NCBI RefSeq assembly: GCF_000237925.1
Contig: NC_031501.1
Location: 3,422,505-3,486,504 of the forward strand
Reading direction: 5' to 3'
Origin: Schistosoma mansoni
Lineage: Eukaryota; Platyhelminthes; Trematoda; Strigeidida; Schistosomatidae
DNA: 64,000 bases
Numbering within the stretch: the first letter of the stretch is position 1; each line of letters starts with the position of its first letter. Below, piece by piece: positions 1-12,314 of the stretch. Under the pieces are notes generated by a model. The model worked only from the letters and a program-made list of their open reading frames with translations. It was not told the origin of the DNA and ran no database searches. A program made the translations under genes and the position numbers.

Positions 1-105
1 TAATTAAACTATCATTGATTAGAATAAGTCTGAGATTATTTATAAACATACCGAGAAGTATTTTCAATTAAAAACCTATAACTCATTTTTGATGTAGGTC
101 GAACA

Positions 106-595
106 ATACTTACTCACTTACGCCTGTTACCCTTCGTGGAGGAGCATAGGCCGCTAACCACCATTTTCCATCCAACCCTGTCCTGGGCAATCCTTTCCAG
201 TTTCTTCCAGTTAACATTCATCCTTTTCATATCTGCTTCTATATCCCGGCGTAATGTGTTCTTTGGCTTTCCACTTTTCCGCTTCCCTTCTGGATTCCAA
301 GTTAGGGATTGCCTCGTAATGCAGTTTGGTAATTTCCTCAATGTATGTCCTATCCACTTCCAGCGTTTTTTCCTAATTTTTTCTTCAGCTAGAAGTTGGT
401 TTGTCCTCTCCCATAAAACGCTGTTGCTGATAGTATCCGGCCATTGAATGTTGAGTATTTTGCGTAAACAACTGTTTATAATTACTAGTACCTTCTTGAC
501 AATGGATGTAGTAGTTCTCCACGTTTCAGCTCCGAGGTTAAACAATGTTAGAACGAAACTCAATTTAAGTGATATCCTAACCGATTCCAACAATG
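106..595 (-). repeat. RTE-type LINE (SR2-like), 3' fragment
   Basis: Read on the minus strand, this encodes the C-terminal end of an RTE-clade LINE polyprotein: an AETWRTTT block, then [13 protein letters not shown], a Lys/Arg-rich stretch and the terminal [17 protein letters not shown]. The end is followed by a TAAG-type tail at about 106-116, which reads as its complement on the plus strand. The open frame covers about 159 residues with no endonuclease and no catalytic reverse-transcriptase core, so this is a 5'-truncated copy. The same 3' end recurs at 12262-12312 and 27650-27690 on the plus strand. The SR2-like label comes from remembered family sequence. Confidence 0.85.
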
Positions 596-1059
596 TTCAA
601 TGGTTTACATAAATTAGAAAACATGATTTATTGAGTGAAAAGCAACGATTGCGTAATAATAAATTGAGTAGTCATAGCATACCATATAGGTAATTGTCTT
701 ATGCACATATACCTTTGAAGTCAGTTACTTAGTCAGTCAACTGTACGTACAATCTTTAAAATATAGTATAATTGACCAGATGTGAGATGATTTTCATTTG
801 TAATACAGTATATTTTAGTCTTTTTAAAGCTTTCCATTCATTTTTCTCCCTATAAATGTTGAACAACATTTGTACTGTTATCATTCACACTATTCACATG
901 GCTTTGGATAATAATTTTTTTGGTGATATGCTGTTATTGACCGTTCATATTTTCTTACAGAACCAAGCTTTTGAAATTAAGTTAAGATGCGTTCGATAGT
1001 TGAAAGCAGATAGGAAGAAATTCTAGGTTTCGTGCTAGTTGATACATAAGTGTGGTGTA

Positions 1060-1230
1060 CATGTAGTCTTGATGTATGTGATGTTCCCTGTGAGATCCAA
1101 ACACGCATCACCCAGCTTCATAGTCTGAGACGTCACAACTGAGCTACTATTCAAGTTGGAGCTGACTCTTTATAGGACTGAGATATTTACAGTTGATTGG
1201 TCACTGAGTAGTGACTAATATCATGCTTTT
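1060..1230. repeat. Dispersed repeat family G (tRNA-SINE-like), copy 1
   Basis: The stretch with 'cctgtgagatccaaac', 'cacccagctt' and 'tctgagacgt' matches 31680-31800, where the same words occur in the same order. The word order (conceptual GGTT-GAATCCC box B on the minus strand, then an A-box-like stretch) suggests a decayed tRNA-headed SINE. Its edges are unclear. Nothing gene-like is seen between 600 and 1810. Confidence 0.4.
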
Positions 1231-1809
1231 CAAGTCCTCTAGTTCTGACTAGATCTTGTCAATCAGGTTACACTATGAATAGAATAAGTTTGAATTCCAC
1301 ATCAAGCATTAATTACCTCAAAATTAAAGGTAAACCTTGATGACTAGTATTAACTAATACAAAACCCAAGTCAATACAGGGTTTCCCACTGACTACTTTT
1401 GCAACTGCTTAACATTAAAACCTAATATACACAATATCGATACACGTAGACTAGTGATTATATTGCAATGTATATCCTAATAATAAATTTGTTGGAAGTA
1501 AATCACTTCACTATATTCTGTATTTGTTTTCTTTATTTTATAATAGAAAAGACAAACCTATCAAAAAGCCAACGATTTATTTTTAAAACTCTTCTGAACA
1601 AAAAGTATTCACGAATGAACATTTAATCCATCACAAAACTGTTGATGCATATTTAAGACTGATGTGATTAATTTCCTAGATTTCCCATATATATGGCTCA
1701 TCACTATGAGAATTGAAGTAATACTGATATTTATGAATTCAGAGATTGGTCATTTTAAAATGAAAATGACTTATCATTGAATTGTATAGGTTGTTTGAAT
1801 CTTTTCGTT

Positions 1810-1965
1810 ATTGATGTTAAAGACTGCGATTGATCAACCACTTGTTCTTGGCTTGTGTATATCCTGAGAGGATTCCCTCAATATTATCATCAAGTCACAA
1901 GTATTTTTAGGCAGATTTAATTAGTGGCTGGCAATGGAATCCTGGATTCACTTTAAAATTTTATC
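1810..1965 (+). repeat. Family B fold-back SINE-like repeat, left-part fragment
   Basis: The fragment carries the family B leader, related to 2465-2600, 28555-28690 and 51060-51180 through the 'aggattccctcaatatt' type motif, and the start of the left arm, 'ggctggcaatggaatcctgg'. It breaks off before the central part seen in the fuller copy at 28555-28975. Confidence 0.5.
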
Positions 1966-2135
1966 GAAAAAATTATTTAATCAAACCTATTAACCGGTCA
2001 AAAATATAGAATATGAAGACTAGAAGTATTAGGCTGTTATTCAGAATCAATTCCAAACAAATCAGACTATTGATAGCATTGAAATCCAGGATGTGTTTTA
2101 CACATCCTACTAGAAACTTGTCAGTTAAAAATCGA

Positions 2136-2416
2136 CTTCTCACTAGAACTCCAGGAAATACCTCATGGAGCCAGTCACTAGTGAGCACATGATCGTGGTT
2201 GAAGTTAAACATAAACACCATCGGATGCCGGTCGGCTCAGTGGCCTATCGTTCTAGTGCTCTGGCTCGAAACTGTTAGGTCCTGGGTTCGAATCTCGCGA
2301 GTGCGGGATCGTGGATGCGCATTGCTGAGGAGTCCCACAATAGAACGAAACGGCCGTCCAGTGCTTCCAGGTTTTCCATGGTGGTTTAGATTCAATTGAC
2401 TCATGATCTCAACTCT
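2136..2416 (+). repeat. Sm-alpha-type tRNA-derived SINE, copy 1 (left arm of inverted repeat)
   Basis: The SINE head has a polymerase III A-box-like stretch, ggctcagtggcctatcg (about 2234-2250), and a B box, gggttcgaatctc (about 2284-2296). The body follows with 'ggatgcgcattgctgagg' and 'ccgtccagtgcttccagg' and ends with 'ttgactcatgatctcaactct'. An 85-base linker lies upstream. The whole 281-base block is almost identical to the reverse complement of 3114-3394. The head is too degenerate, and followed by too much SINE body, to be a working tRNA gene. Confidence 0.85.
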
Positions 2417-2464
2417 ATGAAACGTTATTGTTGTGTAAATTCACTTTATATTATTTGCTTAAGT

Positions 2465-2635
2465 CTTCCCATTGATGTTTAGGACTACAATTGACCAGTC
2501 TCTTATCGGCGTATGTTCATACTAGGCGTATTGCCTCGATATTGCCGGAGTGAACATCAACATCAACAGACAACGAGTCCTAAATAGAACGAAACGCACG
2601 TCCTGGATTCCACTACTAGACACTATCCATCTTTG
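2465..2635 (+). repeat. Family B repeat, leader plus right arm
   Basis: A family B leader ('tattgcctcgatattgcc') is joined to the right terminal arm, with 'acgagtcctaaatagaacg' and 'cgtcctggattccac'. The central tRNA-like part is missing, so this looks like an internally deleted copy. It lies inside the spacer of the large SINE inverted repeat (2136-3394). Confidence 0.5.
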
Positions 2636-3113
2636 TTATTGTTATATTACTTAAATGTTTTTTTTAATGATGAAGATTGAAATTCAGTCAACTTGGAACA
2701 AATTACCTTACTATAAAATGTCGAAATCATAAGACTAATCGAATTGTTTACAAATTAATAAATTTATTTATTAGATTTATGATTTGCATTTTGATCAATG
2801 ACTCCTGTTTTCATTATTATTATTATGACTGAAATCATAAATGACCTTCTACATAAAAATATGAAAATACATTTTTACAGCATGTGTACCATACATTTTT
2901 CAACCTGTCATTATCAAGTACTGTTTTCATATGGATTTAAAGATGATATTCTTATTGAATTAATCCATTAAAAAGTTTTCATTGACTTTGGTTTAAGCCA
3001 AATTAGTAAGTAGAAATAAATTGAGACAAATATAAATCAAAACTAATTGTATATTATACAGATACTCTAATTATTGGAAATTTGAAATTATTTGGATTAT
3101 AATAATTCTATAG

Positions 3114-3394
3114 AGTTGAGATCATGAGTCAATTGAAGCTAGACCATCATGGAAAACTTGGAAGCACTGGACGGCCATTTCGTTCTATTGTGGGACTCCT
3201 CAGCAATGCGCATCCACGATCCCGCACTCGCGAGATTCGAACCCAGGACCTAACAGTTTCGAGCCAGAGCACTAAAACGATAGGCCACTGAGCCGACCGG
3301 CATCCGATGGTGTTTATGTTTAACTTCAACCACGATCATGTGCTCACTAGTGACTGGCTCCATGAGGTATTTCCTGGAGTTCTAGTGAGAAGTA
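3114..3394 (-). repeat. Sm-alpha-type SINE, copy 2 (right arm of inverted repeat)
   Basis: This is a minus-strand copy of the SINE at 2136-2416, with the same A and B boxes, body and upstream linker. I count only about eight differences over roughly 280 bases. The linker part (3310-3394) is shared with the plus-strand SINE copy that follows, so two SINE bodies face away from one linker. The high identity of the arms implies recent copying or gene conversion relative to other SINE copies in the window. Confidence 0.85.
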
Positions 3395-3702
3395 GTAACC
3401 ACTAGAATTCAACCAGGCCTGTTGGGAGATATCAACTCACTGATGACATTGATGAATGGTTACTCAATGTCGTGGATTGGTTGAAGTTAGACATTAACAC
3501 CGTTGGATATCGGCCGGCTCAGTGGTCTATCGGTTAAGTTCTCTGGCGCGAGACTGGTAGGTTCTGGGTTCGAATCTCGCGAGGTGGGATCGTGGATGCG
3601 CATTGCTGAGGAGTCCCACAATAGGACGAAATGGCCGTCCAGTGCTTCCAAGTTTTCCATGGTGGTCTAGCTTCAATTGACTCATGATCTCAACTCTATA
3701 AA
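3345..3702 (+). repeat. Sm-alpha-type SINE, copy 3 with long linker
   Basis: The linker 'gatcatgtgctcactagtg' and about 150 further bases run into a SINE head with box A ('ggctcagtggtctatcgg', about 3516-3533), box B ('gggttcgaatctcgcgagg') and the usual body and end ('tcaattgactcatgatctc'). A degenerate equivalent of linker plus SINE lies at 44645-44990, which suggests linker and SINE move as one unit. Confidence 0.8.
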
Positions 3703-3779
3703 ATTACTAAAAACTCCACAATACCCCTTCTCATAATAATTCACTTATTATTTTCTGTATGGGGATATTTTGGAGATTA

Positions 3780-4700
3780 TAGTATTTTGAAAGTTAAATT
3801 CACGAGTAAATCTAAGCTAGACCACTATTGAAAACTTAGGACAAAAGAACTATCCAGTGCTTTCAGATTTTCAATTGTGTCTAGTTTAGATCGATTCATG
3901 AACTCAAATGTAAAAATAATTATTATTTTGTCTTAAATCTCAATAAAAGACTATCAATTGATTGATTATTCTTCATGCAGTATCCTACTCTTAATATTAC
4001 TAGTGTAAAGAAAAAAAATGCTTGTCGAAATTCCGATCGAAAACGACTCATAAAAAAATACATGAGTAGATATGGTCCATTCCGAAGTCAGCCGAATTCA
4101 TAATAAGGATTTTGAAAAACTACTTCTTGGTTTAGTTTTTTTAGGGAAGATACTGCATGTTCCAATTGAAATAATATTAAAATTAATAAAACAAGCACTT
4201 AAAACTACTTGACCTGTAAAATAATTTGATATAGTTCCGTCATGTTATGTGATCGGCTGAGTCTGATACTGATTTGTACACTTCCTGTATGCTGACCCAA
4301 ACTAGCTGCTTGAATTGATAAAACCAAGTGTGAGTAGGAAGCCTTTATTAGCTAATACGATTCGTAAATATATACATAAACCAATTCCTAAATACATGTC
4401 GTTTTTTACCGGGAATTCTAAGGCCGCATTTCCAACCAATAGAGTATATCTTTTTCCTTAGAAAGTGAAACTAAGATTGTAGATACGAACTCCCGAGGAG
4501 TACCATACTAAGATCAATCGGCTGTCCAATATTTACAGATTTTCAATGATGGTCTAGCTAGGATCAGTTCGTGATTTAAACTATGAAGATGTAATTAAAT
4601 TAACTGATACAACAAAAGATTTTTTGAAGTTGTACACATGTTACAGGATAGACCATAATTAGCTAAAGACTTTCTATTCAAGCACATTTAAAACCACCTA
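3780..4700. other. SLC4 distal intron, decayed SINE traces
   Basis: No exon is recognisable on either strand. Short degenerate pieces of the Sm-alpha body are visible at about 3800-3915 ('cagtgctttcagattttca' type words) and 4495-4580. The next SLC4 exon, expected on the minus strand after the exon ending at 4777, was not found here or anywhere to position 1. It most likely lies left of the window. Confidence 0.45.
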
Positions 4701-4776
4701 AATAAAGAGAACTAGGCTTTCACTTTAAAGTAAAAATATAGGTTAGAAGTAAACTTATATGTATCAATGAGATTAC

Positions 4777-7700
4777 CTGCAATTTGTTCCATGGTATAAC
4801 TTTCCAGATTCAACATAATTACTCCACTTGCCAGACAACTGCGTAGCTCGAATACAGAGAATAAAGGTAGTGTAGCTACATGAGGTTTAGACCAACGTTC
4901 TCCATTTTCTTCAACATCCTCTTCAAATTTAATCCATCTGTAACGAATAAAAGAAGTATGTATATGTAAATGGAAAGCTTGGCTCATACAAAACGATTCA
5001 AAAGAGAGACATGCGGCAATCGGAAAATAAAGCTACATTTTAAGTTTCGAATGTGAAAACTCAGTCTTATGAAATTTTGTTTCCTTACTGATTGATATGA
5101 GTTTACAAAAATAAAAACTGATAGCAGTAGATAAATAAGAGTTATCCTGTCACTCTATGAGATTTATTAGTAATATTTAATTATCAAGATCAAAACCTTG
5201 AATCGTCATGATTGTGTTCTTTATGGCACTGATAAACAAAAATTCAAGTTCATATCACAAGTGGTTAGGAATTTGTAAACTTATTCAATCACTTGATTAT
5301 GAATTAAATGCATATTAAACAATAATGTTTCACTTATCTCAAGATGGCTCTTTAAAAATGAGAGCGAATACGAATTTTTTTCAAAAAAATGCACTTAAAA
5401 ATGCTCATGTTTACAATCTTACAATATTTGGATAATGGGAGTAAGGACACTTGCAAAATAATAACTAGAATTACGTATGCCTATTATTGGGGGGGGCAGT
5501 CATGGAAACCATATTTCGATAAAACTCCATCAATTCAGAGTTCCAAATAAACGAAAAGTCCTAAAAATGCATTGATCCGTCATAATGTAAACTTTTTAAG
5601 AAAAAAAATAAAGGGCAACATAACATTGGCATTTGTTTTGTAATGAATGCGAATCATATAAATAACGTTTAGACACATATTTTTTATGATAAGGTGTTGT
5701 GAGGACTATCAAAGTTGAAGCTTTATGTCACAAACTGACAGTAGTCTGATAACCACTGAAAACCAGGACGTACTGGACGACTGATTCACCCTAATATAAG
5801 AATGTCCCATAGTGTCTATCCACAATCCAAGCAGTGATCAAACTCAGGAACTCTAAACTTTGCTGACAGCGTTTAACCCTCAGACTATTAAGTTGGTTTT
5901 ATGATGGTTTACATCCCTAACTTTCGTCAATTCGTGATGATATGTGACCATTTTCGTTTGCCATTTGTGATATTTATCTAACGCTAGATACAATTTAACT
6001 CTATGATCATGACTTTTCACTAGAATTTACAGAATTACCCCTCAAAGTAATTTATTAGTAAGTATATGATGGTTGTTATTACAGGGTATTATGGAGATAG
6101 TTGAGCTTAGATTTTGATATTACAGGTTGATTTTAGTTAAGCAATCATTAGGAACCAGGAAGTACTAGTTCGTTTTGTAAATGAGTGCTTACGAATTAAA
6201 GTTCTGTAAATATGGATCAAATAGGTGTTACGAATAATAATAACAATAACAATAATAGTAATGATAATAATAATAATAGTCGACTGACCTTGCGGCTTCT
6301 CGCCATTCGGTTTCACCTGATCCTGATGGGTCATTCCATAGTTCATCTAATTCACAGAATAACTGATGTGTTTGCTCATCATCACCATCACATTCACCAA
6401 GTAAAAACATTACATGTTCACTTGGATTTGTAGCTGTAAAGACGGAGGGAAGAGGAAACAAGAAACAATTAGCTGTTACTTACAGTGACATGAATAAACT
6501 TTTAGGTATTAGGATAGTATTTCATGCAAATCACATAGCCACTATAAACATATGTTTTTGATTAATAATATTTCATGGATTATCTTTGAAATGTATATGA
6601 TAAAATATCTGATTATCGGGTTGATATTAGATTTCTGAAGGAATGTAAATAAGAATATTTGGATTTGCTTAAAGTTATTGGTTCGTAGATACTTCAACCT
6701 CAAGAATGGTTATAGCTTTTTTGGATGTTCAGTGCAGCGGTCAAACAAGTTATCATTGAATTAGACTAATTATCACTTAGCATCTGAATTATAATATAAA
6801 ACCCATACACATTTAATATGCTGTTGAAGTTCAGAAGCAAGTTTCAAATAAACTACTGTACAGGAGCCTACCTTTAGATGTACTCTCAGAAGCCGACATA
6901 CCAGTAAATTACATCGGCCATTTACCAAACCGAATAGTGAAAATCGAATTTGTAAATCATCTTTGTTAGTGTCTGACTATGAAATAGCAGTAGCAACAGC
7001 CAAATCACAAATGAACTCCGTACAATCGAACTCATAATAACTTGAGAGCTAATAGTAAATAGCTTGAGCAAATTCTATTAAATACATGATATATCATCAC
7101 CGGTTTTAGCTGTTATTTAATATAAGGAATTGCATGCCTTCTTACTGAATTGGTTTTGATGATCTTTCAGTAAAAGTATATAGAGCCTTTTGCCCTAGAC
7201 TTCACTGTACTCACGAATCTATGTTTCGTTTATCTGTGCTAACATCTAACGTGAATCTAAAACTTCCATACGAAATAAATACCCTTTCAAGATTCAAGAA
7301 CTTTACTCGTCGCAAAAGCTTAAAGCAATATTGTATATGTATTTAAACACAGAAAAGCCGAGCAAGATAAATTGGCGTAGGATTATAACGCGATTATGAA
7401 TATAAATGTGAAATACAAACATCTACTTAACACTGACAGTTGAATAAAAGTGATTAAATTTTAAAGATAAACGACCGGAAAATAAGTTTAATTAAGAAAA
7501 GGCAGGAATTAAAAAATTATGAGTGCAACTGTCCTAATGCGATAGAATACAACCTTATTTTGAAATTATTAAATGTTTCAAGTACAACTTAGCTCATTTT
7601 TATCATTAAGTGGGTAAAATACAGAACTCTTGTGTTTGAACTTAGAAAACTATATACACAATCACCAGTTCAATCATAAAACACGTGTATTTGTCATGGT

Positions 7701-10171
7701 ACATTATTCTCGAACATGAACTAATTAAGAACAATCAAAACTTACGAAAGGCCTTTGAACTTTCCTCCCTTGTACTGTTTGTACCGATGCGTTTACGTCG
7801 TCGACGATGGCGATGAGCTGAAGGTCCTGATGCAATTCCTTGGGGGAACTGTGACGTGCTGAGCGTAGCTATATCATTGTTTACGGATAATCCAGCTATC
7901 ATAGACACCTTAGATCGATGATCTAAAACACAAAGAAAGAAAATTAAAGATAAGTCTTTAATTTTGAGAAAAATATTATAGAAAATAAGACAAGATAATC
8001 AGGAGAAGATAATCCAAAAAATGTTTCAATGATTTGTAGGAGTAAAATTTCCTGTTACTGAATTTATCTACTACATTTTAATAGTTGCACATTTTCGGTT
8101 TGTTTGTGTGACGAAATTGTTTAAAAATATTCCGTAATATTCCCTCAGTTATTAACTTTCTTCGGGAGTCTTCTGGGTTCAGTTTTCTAGTTGTGTGCTA
8201 TACTAAATATATATATACGTAGTGTGGGACCCTTTCTAATCGCATAATACGTCATGTATGTGTGCTGCAGTTAGACGAAAATATTATTCGTAAATAGGAC
8301 GTTTACACGACTCAAAAGACCTAGTCATAAATCATAGAATCTACGTTTAAAACGTCTTGCAAACACTAAAATCTCTATGTACTTTGGCATACGTTAAGAT
8401 TCAGACTAGGGAACAGTGAAAAATCTAAGAGTAGCCAGGTTTAGGAAGTTCATACCGCTTTGAAATAAATATTTATTAACACAAACATAAAAAGGCAAAA
8501 ATTTGCTAGATAGATTCGGGGGATGAGTACAAATTAATAAGTTAATAATTTGAGAGATATTATCCAAACTGGTTTTAACATTTTAGATACAGTGACCGTT
8601 TAAATCAGTGTAAATGGGATAACAGTAATGAGTAAATCACTATTCTACATTTTGAATATCTATATTAACCATTTCTTCACTCATTATTTCTTTACTTTAT
8701 CTCTCTGCCGCCTTTTTCATACATTTAATTATTGGACATTCCGATAATTCACTTATTTCATAATTTGCCAGTCTCTAGTTATCTTACCCATTTAATAAGT
8801 TTGATGAGTCATATATATTTTAAACCTCTGAAATAAGTGATGTGCTCAAATGAACTGATTGAATTTCGGCGACATAAGTATTAAATAAACAGGAAGAAAA
8901 TCGTGAGTTTACGTGTTATTTAAGCTAGTTTTATTCGGTAAATATTCTTAATTCCATTTTTTGGTCAAAAATGTTAGGAGAGCCGACTGATTCAGTCAGT
9001 TATAAGGACATATTTGCATTGTTTTAGGTTGTAACAGTATATTAGCACAGACAAAATTATAAAAACAAATCAAGAGAAACATAGGTAACAGCACTATCAG
9101 TGGTAGTAAAAAACACTGGGGAAATAAAATACAGTTCAAGAAAAATGAGTTAACAGAATAAAAAGCACAAGGTAGTCTAAAAACTCCGTATTTAAGGAAA
9201 GGGAAGCGGAAATGTATGTGTGAAATCACGAAGTTACTTCGCCAATAGCTTTTAACTTCACATACTGGCCTGATCACTGCAAAATATGCATGACAATCTG
9301 TTAGATCCTCGCTCGACTTTAGTGTATTGCATCTAGATAATATGGCACTTATTCAAGATATACCATGGATAGTTTTTGAAATAGCCGATAAAGTTGTGCA
9401 ACATTTAAAGATCATTAAACGAGTGTTGTGTTATTTTTTTAAATATAAGGTCTATCTTTGATGTATTCAGGTATATAGTCCCAATAAAGCATCAGATTAC
9501 TACATACCGTCAAAAAGAATGACTGAAAGCATTAATTGCTTAATACCACATGTGAAGCCTTAAGATATTATAAATTGAGTTATTTTCAATGAGACTACTA
9601 TCACAGTAAGTATTGAGGACGGGGGAAGAACATTACAAAATGGTGCTCATAATCGCATATTTGATTTTGCAAGGAACATATTGAAAAGCGATGACCCGGT
9701 ATTTTGTAATGAAACTTTAACGTTGTTTTGGTCAAAATATTAGTCTTCAAAGGAGTTTATTAGGATGGTTGGAACTAAAACAATAATTAAGTCGGATGGC
9801 GATATCAGACAATATTGTGGCAACTTCGATAAGGTTATATTATGGATAGCTTTTTCCAAGGATTAAATTGTTACGATCACATCCAGCAGTAAAGCATAGA
9901 CGACGAACTCTGTAACTATCATTAAGGGATGGCAAAATAGATTAAGTGTACTATATAAGATGTTGCCAACTAAGTACGGATATTTACTAAAAAACAATGG
10001 AATAACAGAATTAAGGTGCTCCACTCTAACCTCATATGACAGGTGAAACATGAGAGAAGGCAATGTTACCATAATCATACCTTCGATTTCATCTTGAGAA
10101 GGTTCACCGATATTATACTTTACTTTAGAGTCAAGAATTGGCTCATCACCCAAGTTTCCAGGCTCAGACAT
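4777..10171 (-). CDS. SLC4-family Na+-coupled bicarbonate transporter, N-terminal four exons (partial gene)
   Basis: Minus-strand exons are 10081-10171, 7746-7922, 6289-6433 and 4777-4937, with GT-AG junctions and phases 1, 1, 2 and 1. They give 191 codons plus one base. The start ATG (10171) follows an in-frame TGA 36 bases upstream. The product is the beginning of the cytoplasmic N-terminal domain of a plasma-membrane bicarbonate transporter. Residues 31-89 include a His/Arg cluster, HRHRRRRRKR, as in the electroneutral SLC4A7/A8/A10 branch. Residues 93-138 carry [19 protein letters not shown] and EWREAARW. Residues 139-191 carry the family signature [17 protein letters not shown], then VFELRSCL. 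The anchored cytoplasmic fold and all membrane spans lie beyond the left edge. The branch assignment rests on the His/Arg cluster and exon order; an anion exchanger of the same family is less likely. No promoter was identified. Confidence 0.9.
5740..5900 (-). repeat. Sm-alpha-type SINE, decayed copy in SLC4 intron 3
   Basis: The minus-strand order of SINE words is kept in degraded form: 'gaaaaccaggacgtactgg', 'tgtctatccacaatcc', then 'gatcaaactcaggaactc', which is the complement of the box B region. This is an old copy with no intact box A. Confidence 0.5.
6227..6280. repeat. (AAT)n microsatellite next to SLC4 exon 3 donor
   Basis: An interrupted AAT/AAC/GAT trinucleotide run. On the transcribed minus strand it becomes a TAT/TTA run starting a few bases after the donor GTCAGT of the exon that ends at 6289. 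Confidence 0.8.
7923..10080. other. SLC4 intron 1, no further feature seen
   Basis: AT-rich intron sequence. An open frame at 8996-9277 (minus) is hydrophobic, with no recognisable family and no suitable splice context, so I read it as chance. A short AT run lies near 8205-8217. No repeat family of the window is clearly present. Confidence 0.5.
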
Positions 10172-10439
10172 GAGACTTCGAGAATGAATTATGCCAGCAT
10201 GCGATCACTTTGAGCGCTTATAAACTGGAAGAACCATAGACTTCTCACTGACAAAAACGCGCACTAACTGCTTAAACTGAACCAATCACTATCAGGATGA
10301 CCTCCGATCTGAATAGCTATTTGCTGTTCGAAGGTCCTTGAAAAAGTTACAAAGACAATGTAGTTTCATAAAACAAAATACATGTACTTGAAAATATATA
10401 ATCTTTATGTAGATGGACAACCTTGATACTATTTGTGAA

Positions 10440-11960
10440 CAATTCAGCTGTCATTCCTCGCAATGATACAACACAAAACAGGGACGTCTATCAATACTTT
10501 TCCGATGTTCATATATGTGTATTTATCAAGAAACGATTTCATATCCATCAACATCAAGCAAGCCATAAATGTACTGAAGGAGTTTTATGAAAGTGTACTC
10601 GACGGGGTTCTTGCACTATCTGTGGAACGCAATGGTAGGTAATTTCCATTATTCTTAAAACTGTTCAACCTATCTATGAACTATGTAGCCTATCCGTCCA
10701 TATGGAAACATTGCTTATCTCCCCTAGATTTCAAAACGAGATCACGTGGCAATATTGCTAACTATAGAATAATTAACTAGACATTCACGCTGTCAAGCAC
10801 CATGGAAAAATAATCCGAAACAGTTATTATCATTTTTACTTCCGGCTTGTCTGATTAGTCCATCTCAAAATGAGTATATGAATGAACGCCAATGCTCCAA
10901 AATGCACTTAGAATGTTCTAATCGAATTACCCATAGAAAAGATGGCAATCAGTCATCAACAATTCCGTACTTAGATTTAATAAGACTTTCGACAGTGCCT
11001 CCTGGAAACTTCTTTCAAAACTTTCTTCATTTGACATAGGGAATCCTTTTTTATCATGGCTGAAATCTGTTTTAGCAGAGCATAGTCAAGTCGTTGGCTT
11101 CGGACTTTGCTACTGTAAACATATGAATGTAACCAGTGCAGTTATACAAAGGAGTGTGAATGACTCGTTACTCTTTCTCCTTTTGGTCAATGACGTATGC
11201 TCACTCCTTTAACAATGTAAACCTTTCCTTTTTGCCGATTACCTAAAAGTGGTTTATTCATTCTCGTCTCAGCAGTAACCCAAAAATACACATATACGAG
11301 TTAAACTAATGGATTGTGTCTTGGGATCTTTCTCCGAATGTTCAGAAAAGGGGATTTGTTTACATTGGCCACAAATTTAACCTAAATATGGCTATACGAA
11401 AATGAACACTGAAACCTCTCAACTGTGTTTGTGGCTTGAATTTGAGATACAGCAACAGTTTGAACTTCCGATCACATTGCTTCTCGAGTATCCAAAGCAA
11501 GAAAGCTCACTGAAATCATAATAATAAAGTACAATAACGTAGAATTGGGATTATTACAATATAAGAAACATATCTTAACCATTATTGAATATGTTATTCT
11601 GGTTTACAGTAGTTGTAGGCATAATGACGAAAATCGATGAAGATTTACCAAAGCTGTTCTGGGGTATTCCGACAACTAGGATTAGCATTAAAGATGTCTA
11701 CAATTGAAGTTAGAGCCTCTCTAGACCAGGTGCATTGAATCAAACTTTGTCTTAACATAGTGGATTATAAATGGAATTTCTTACTCTTCGGCATCCACCC
11801 CTTCATACTCTATTGTATTATTTCCCAAATTACACAATATCGAGAATATCCAATCGATTATGAGAACCTGCACAAGATTGCGTCAGAATTTCTTCGTCCT
11901 TTACAACACCATTATGAATAACCCTATAAAGTAGTGAAGAAGCAAGTAAACTATTCCACA
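10440..11960 (+). repeat. CR1/SR1-like LINE, decayed reverse-transcriptase fragment
   Basis: In shifting plus-strand frames I can follow reverse-transcriptase blocks in the right order: FNLSMNYVAYPSIWKHC at about 10663-10720, NKTFDSASWKLLSKLSSF with IGNPFLSWLKS at about 10975-11070, VIQRSVNDSLLFLLLVNDV at about 11140-11195, and PFLFADYLKVVYSF at about 11222-11270. The catalytic motif expected as FADD reads FADY. A later part, 11580-11960, resembles the LINE C-terminal region. Several frame changes and stops make this an old, inactive copy. CR1/SR1-like is inferred from the block wording; the exact family was not determined. Confidence 0.7.
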
Positions 11961-12234
11961 ATCAAAAAGAATAGAAAACAAGAGACAGTTTCAATTGACA
12001 ATATAAGAGTTACCAGAAGTATACATCCCCGGAAAGCCGTACTAGCTGAAAGTATAAAGTAGGGGTTTATATTAGGCAAATTATACAGCTAGGTTTGTTA
12101 TTTTTCTTATGAAATATACCTTGCTCTAAACAACAATACTAATTCTTCAAATAGGCCAGAATACTAAAGTCCAGTGCTTTTGCATAAAGGTTGTTTCCAT
12201 GAATTAAATTCTTTGGTTTCGCTTTTTATATTTT

Positions 12235-12314
12235 CAGTACAGTTCTTGGTTTCCAGCATTGCGGCCTATGCTCCTCCACGAGGGGTAACAAGCGTAGGTA
12301 AGTAAATAAGTATA
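12235..12314 (+). repeat. RTE-type LINE 3' end
   Basis: Only the last bases of the SR2-like element are present: 'ggcctatgctcctccacga', 'ggggtaac' and a TAAG-rich tail (12296-12314). The same end is seen on the minus strand at 106-165 and on the plus strand at 27645-27690. It marks a very short 5'-truncated insertion. Confidence 0.7.

Noticed and set aside
2230-2300. Possible tRNA gene (A and B boxes)
   Set aside because: The box words are part of a repeated SINE with a long non-tRNA body. The intervening sequence does not give a tRNA cloverleaf with a plausible anticodon arm, and copies recur at 3114, 3345 and 61385.
5489-5496. G run and the C run at 46923-46931 as structured signals
   Set aside because: Single homopolymers without further G-tract partners nearby; no quadruplex or other motif can be supported.
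6212-6433. Plus-strand Asn-rich frame
   Set aside because: It is the opposite strand of SLC4 exon 3 plus a trinucleotide microsatellite.
8996-9277. 93-residue hydrophobic minus-strand frame in SLC4 intron 1
   Set aside because: It has no acceptor and donor in a phase compatible with the flanking exons (phase 1 to 1), and no similarity to SLC4.
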